A stretch of 7,062 bases of DNA. It comes from Asaia bogorensis. Lineage in GTDB: Bacteria > Pseudomonadota > Alphaproteobacteria > Acetobacterales > Acetobacteraceae. The notes beneath the pieces are model-generated. The model did no database searches. It saw nothing but the letters and a program-made list of their open reading frames with translations, and was not told the origin of the DNA. The position numbers and the translations under genes are program-made. The stretch spans positions 1 through 7,062 of the forward strand of contig CAMBXJ010000230.1 in NCBI GenBank assembly GCA_945871455.1. Direction: 5' to 3'. This document shows, piece after piece, positions 4,942 to 7,062 of this stretch (position 1 is its first letter; every line of letters begins with the position of its first letter).

Positions 4942-6021
4942 TCAGGCCTGATTGGACCCCACCGCCTGGTCGAACTCCGCGTCCGTAATGCCCAGCTTCC
5001 CGGCCGCCTCGCGGATGTCGCGCCAGGTCGTGTCATCCACCTCGATCCCTTTCGCCAACCGCTGTTCGGCGTAGCGACGCTCGGGCTCACCCGGGACCAG
5101 CACCTCATCGAAGCCCGGGGCCGGGCGGGCCGACTTGATATGCGCCTTGGTCGCCGCGATATCGCGCGCGATCTGGACCGGGTCGCCCAACTGCGACACG
5201 TCCACGATCGTTGCCAGCATGGAGTTCAGCACGCCGCCCTTGATCATATCCAGATCGGACGCACCCTGGCCGCCGGCGATCGCGCTCGCCATCAGTTCGC
5301 ACATTACGGCCATGCCGGAGCCCTTGTGCGTGCCGAACGCCCGCAGCGCGCCGCGCTTGTCGCGGATGAACTCGGTGGGATCGTTGGTGGGATTGCCCGC
5401 CGAATCGATCAGGCAACCATCGGCCACCGGCACGCCCTTGTTGAAGGCCACGCGCGCCTTGCCGGCGGCAATGGTGGTGGTTGCCATGTCCAGCATCACG
5501 GCGGGCCCGTCCTCGCCCGGCACCGCGGCGCAGAACGGGTTGGTGCCCAGCCGAGGCTCCGCGGCGCCCCATGTGGCCTGGGCGTCGCGGTGGTCGGCCA
5601 CATTGACGAAGGCGGTGAAAACGCAGCCGGCGCGGGTCGCGAGTTCGGCATAGGTGCCGATGCGCCCGATATGAGAGGCGTTGCGCAACGCCAGCACGCA
5701 GGCGCCGACCTGCTTGGCACGCTCGATCGCGGCGCGCACGGCGTTGGCGGCCATGCGCTGACCGTAGCCACGGCGCGCATCCACAACCAGCAGGGCACCC
5801 GTATCGACGACAATCTCCGGTGTCTGGTTCGGCACCAGCAGGCCTTCCTGGAACACCCGCACATAGGTCGGCAGCATGCCCACGCCGTGGCTGTCATGCC
5901 CGGCCAGGTTGGCGCGCACCAGGTGGTCGGCGACCTCCACCGCTTCGGCGTCCTCGCTGCCCATGCGGCGAGAAATCAGGTGGGCGACGTTGTACAGGGC
6001 CTGGGATTTGAAGGTCGGCAT
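4942..6021 (-). CDS. Ldh-family NAD(P)-dependent 2-hydroxyacid dehydrogenase (YbiC/HcxB-like), 359 aa
   Basis: Member of the malate/L-lactate/ureidoglycolate/sulfolactate dehydrogenase family (LDH_2), which interconverts 2-hydroxy and 2-oxo acids with NAD(P)H in the cytosol and is unrelated to classical LDH/MDH. Visible family motifs: RANLAGHDSHGVGMLPTYV (36-54) with S44-H45, NASHIGRIGTYAE (114-126) with H117, probably the catalytic histidine by analogy with AllD, LGTNPFCAAVPG (158-169), the MATTTIAAGKARVAFNKGVP stretch (179-198), and THKGSGMAVMCE (231-242). Length and layout match E. coli YbiC (hydroxycarboxylate dehydrogenase B) closely as I recall it, including DHL..ANLAGHDSHG and KGVPV..GCLID. 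The true substrate cannot be read from sequence. The ATG at 6021 has a GAGGAA about 12 bases upstream, a rather long spacing. vapC ends 24 bp upstream, so it may be read from the vapBC transcript or by read-through from the MmgE/PrpD gene. Confidence 0.93.
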   Translation of the reverse strand: MPTFKSQALYNVAHLISRRMGSEDAEAVEVADHLVRANLAGHDSHGVGMLPTYVRVFQEGLLVPNQTPEIVVDTGALLVVDARRGYGQRMAANAVRAAIERAKQVGACVLALRNASHIGRIGTYAELATRAGCVFTAFVNVADHRDAQATWGAAEPRLGTNPFCAAVPGEDGPAVMLDMATTTIAAGKARVAFNKGVPVADGCLIDSAGNPTNDPTEFIRDKRGALRAFGTHKGSGMAVMCELMASAIAGGQGASDLDMIKGGVLNSMLATIVDVSQLGDPVQIARDIAATKAHIKSARPAPGFDEVLVPGEPERRYAEQRLAKGIEVDDTTWRDIREAAGKLGITDAEFDQAVGSNQA

Positions 6022-6045
6022 GGGATGGCGCTTTCCTCGGGACGG

Positions 6046-6474
6046 TTATTGTTCGACCAGCAGCCCGTATCGGCTTCCGTGCTCCCTGGCAAATCCGACG
6101 ATACGGTCGTCATAGGTGATCAGCGGGCAGCCGAGGTCGATGGCCGTGGCGACCAGCAGTCGATCGCCCGGGTCGCGATGCGCCAGGTCGGTCAGGGCGC
6201 CGGTGCGAGCGGCAACGTCAGGGTGCAGCGGCACGCCCTGCACCCCGGGCTGGAGCAGAAATCGCTTGACCCACGCATGCGGCGGAAGATCCAGGGTGAT
6301 CTTCCCACGCTCCACCACAACGCCGATTTCCCAGGCCGTGACGGCGCTGAGCATGATGACGCCGTTATCAAGCCAGCACCGGTCGATCAGATCGCGGGTG
6401 GAGCGGCGCAGCTTGGTATCCCCGCTGTCCAGCCAGAGCGCGATATGCGTGTCCAGCAGGTACGCGCGGGTCAC
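6046..6474 (-). CDS. vapC: VapC-type PIN-domain toxin (ribonuclease), 142 aa
   Basis: PIN-domain endoribonuclease, the toxin of a type II toxin-antitoxin pair; members usually cleave tRNA or rRNA in a Mg2+-dependent way when free of antitoxin. The acidic active-site set is present: D8 in AYLLDTHIALW (4-14), E49 in SAVTAWEIG (43-51), D101 and D104 in HRDPGDRLLVATA (99-111), and D122/D123 in LITYDDRI (118-125). The 'DPGDRLL' and 'LLDTHIALW' wording is typical of the chromosomal VapC subgroup. Length is normal and the frame is intact, so it is probably active. The start is GTG at 6474; it overlaps the antitoxin stop (GTGA), so translation is coupled and no separate SD is needed. The Ldh gene follows after 24 bp. 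Confidence 0.93.
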   Translation of the reverse strand: MTRAYLLDTHIALWLDSGDTKLRRSTRDLIDRCWLDNGVIMLSAVTAWEIGVVVERGKITLDLPPHAWVKRFLLQPGVQGVPLHPDVAARTGALTDLAHRDPGDRLLVATAIDLGCPLITYDDRIVGFAREHGSRYGLLVEQ

Positions 6475-6725
6475 CGGTCGATTTCGCGACCGGATTCGGC
6501 GTCGGACGGGTCATCCATGTCGGCGTGCACCAGATCGAACCCGTCCGCGATGCGCACGGAGCCGGGATGCGCTCCGAACAGCGAACCCTTGCGGGCCTCG
6601 CGGTCCAGCAGGCTGCGCATGGCGAGCGCCACGGCTTCGGTCTTGTTGCCGGCGGTCAACTGGCCGGCGGTCTGTTCGATCAGTCCGACGACATCGGGGC
6701 GGTTGATGGTTACGACGATGGGCAT
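6471..6725 (-). CDS. vapB: VapB-type antitoxin (PSK/Rv0623-like), 84 aa
   Basis: Antitoxin partner of the downstream PIN toxin; binds it and, as a complex, represses its own promoter. The N-terminus MPIVVTINRPDVVGLIEQTA (1-20), GNKTEAVALAMRSLLDR (26-42) and GSLFGAHPGSVRI (47-59) match the PSK/Rv0623-type antitoxin pattern: a short DNA-binding strand, helices including the conserved KTEAV motif, and a C-terminal acidic tail (FDLVHADMDDPSDAESG, 63-79) of the type that occupies the toxin active site. The start at 6725 has AGGAGG five bases upstream, a strong SD, in keeping with antitoxin made in excess. The four-base overlap with vapC confirms a two-gene operon. Confidence 0.92.
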   Translation of the reverse strand: MPIVVTINRPDVVGLIEQTAGQLTAGNKTEAVALAMRSLLDREARKGSLFGAHPGSVRIADGFDLVHADMDDPSDAESGREIDR

Positions 6726-6738
6726 CGGAGCCTCCTGT

Positions 6739-6779
6739 CATTAGGTGTTAATGATGATATCAACCGCGCCCGGTTGCAA
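6739..6779 (-). promoter_or_regulatory. vapBC promoter and candidate autoregulatory operators
   Basis: On the minus strand TTGCAA (6774-6779) is followed after 17 bases by CATCAT (6751-6756), each four of six to consensus. Overlapping or just downstream of the -10 are an inverted repeat CATTA (6739-6743) / TAATG (6749-6753) with a 5-base spacer and an 8-bp palindrome TGATATCA (6755-6762). AT-rich dyads over the -10 of a vapB gene are where VapBC complexes usually bind; the assignment is inferred. The patch is conspicuously AT-rich for this window. Confidence 0.5.
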
Positions 6780-6789
6780 GTGGGCTTTG

Positions 6790-7062
6790 CTACTCCCCCG
6801 CCAGGCGAGCCGGGGTTACCGGCGCCGAATGCCGCATCAGGCCGGCGATGTCGTTGGTGGTGTCGATCCCCAGCACCGCATCGGCAAGCTTGGCGGCGCG
6901 TTCCTCTCCGAGAACCGCGTCCGTGAGGCCGGCGAACTTGGAGCGGAGTTCGTTTTCGGTCAGGAAATTGGTGGGTTCGCCCTTCGGCACCACCACTTTC
7001 TGCGTGAAGGTCTTGCCGCCGGCCTCGATCGTCAGTTTGCCCGACATGTTGGCGGGGAATTC
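6790..7062 (-). CDS. MmgE/PrpD-family protein, C-terminal 90 residues, cut by right window edge
   Basis: The family includes 2-methylcitrate dehydratase (PrpD), cis-aconitate decarboxylase and many uncharacterised organic-acid dehydratases. Only the C-terminus is visible: EFPANMSGKLTIEAGGKTFTQ, then VVVPKGEPTNFLTENELRSKF (a family-typical 'KGxPxNxLTxxELxxKF' stretch), then a helical segment and GIDTTNDIAGLMR near the end, which match the usual MmgE/PrpD tail. The frame is open through the last base, so the internal ATG at 7047 is not the start; the family is usually about 450 residues and the rest lies beyond base 7062. The substrate cannot be assigned. It lies 64 bp upstream of vapB in the same direction. 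MmgE/PrpD and Ldh genes often neighbour each other in organic-acid gene clusters, which suggests it once sat next to the Ldh gene. Confidence 0.85.
   Translation of the reverse strand, partial: EFPANMSGKLTIEAGGKTFTQKVVVPKGEPTNFLTENELRSKFAGLTDAVLGEERAAKLADAVLGIDTTNDIAGLMRHSAPVTPARLAGE

Noticed and set aside
4231..6744. 837-codon plus-strand open frame, the longest complete one in the window
   Set aside because: It runs antisense through the 99-aa gene, the palindromic element, the Ldh gene and vapBC, all of which have clear motifs and SDs on the other strand. Crossing a repeat and several genes marks it as an artefact of codon bias.
7057..7062. EcoRI site (GAATTC) exactly at the window end
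   Set aside because: Could suggest a cloning boundary, but the same hexamer occurs inside the window several times and the reading frame simply continues through it, so no conclusion can be drawn.
1..7062. CRISPR array, tRNA or rRNA genes
   Set aside because: No regularly spaced direct repeats, no tRNA cloverleaf-like consensus and no rRNA-like sequence were seen on either strand.

Overview
The window is GC-rich with strong third-position GC bias, and every gene I can support lies on the minus strand, so transcription runs from base 7062 toward base 1. The IleRS sequence, a MmgE/PrpD plus Ldh metabolic pair, and a 'PACAGMT'-type intergenic palindromic repeat together suggest an alphaproteobacterium, plausibly Acetobacteraceae/Rhodospirillales. 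This placement is an inference from sequence character, not from a search.

Layout in transcription order. (1) 7062-6790: the C-terminal end of a MmgE/PrpD-family protein, cut by the window edge. (2) 6725-6046: a VapBC toxin-antitoxin pair with its own Shine-Dalgarno sequence (SD) and a dyad-rich promoter region; the two genes overlap by a few bases. (3) 6021-4942: an Ldh-family NAD(P)-dependent 2-hydroxyacid dehydrogenase resembling E. coli YbiC/HcxB, starting only 24 bp after vapC. (4) 4941-4357: non-coding DNA with a compact, almost perfectly two-fold-symmetric MITE/REP-like element (about 4677-4854) and a separate strong hairpin. (5) 4356-4057: a 99-residue conserved-hypothetical protein. 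(6) 4056-3631: non-coding, with a UUCG-capped hairpin just before the next gene. (7) 3630-2176: a complete vanadium-dependent haloperoxidase-family protein with all the vanadate-binding motifs, followed by a 10-bp hairpin. (8) 2018-1794: a 74-residue small membrane protein, possibly holin-like. (9) 1619-1: the N-terminal 539 residues of isoleucyl-tRNA synthetase, running off the left edge.

The genes do not form one pathway. MmgE/PrpD and Ldh are plausible partners in organic-acid metabolism, with the toxin-antitoxin module between them. The haloperoxidase looks like a single-gene unit bounded by structured non-coding DNA. ileS is housekeeping and appears to have its own promoter. I see no convincing undescribed multi-gene system. 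The most interesting non-genic signal is the symmetric repeat at 4677-4854, whose two inverted hairpins differ in sequence but keep perfect stems.
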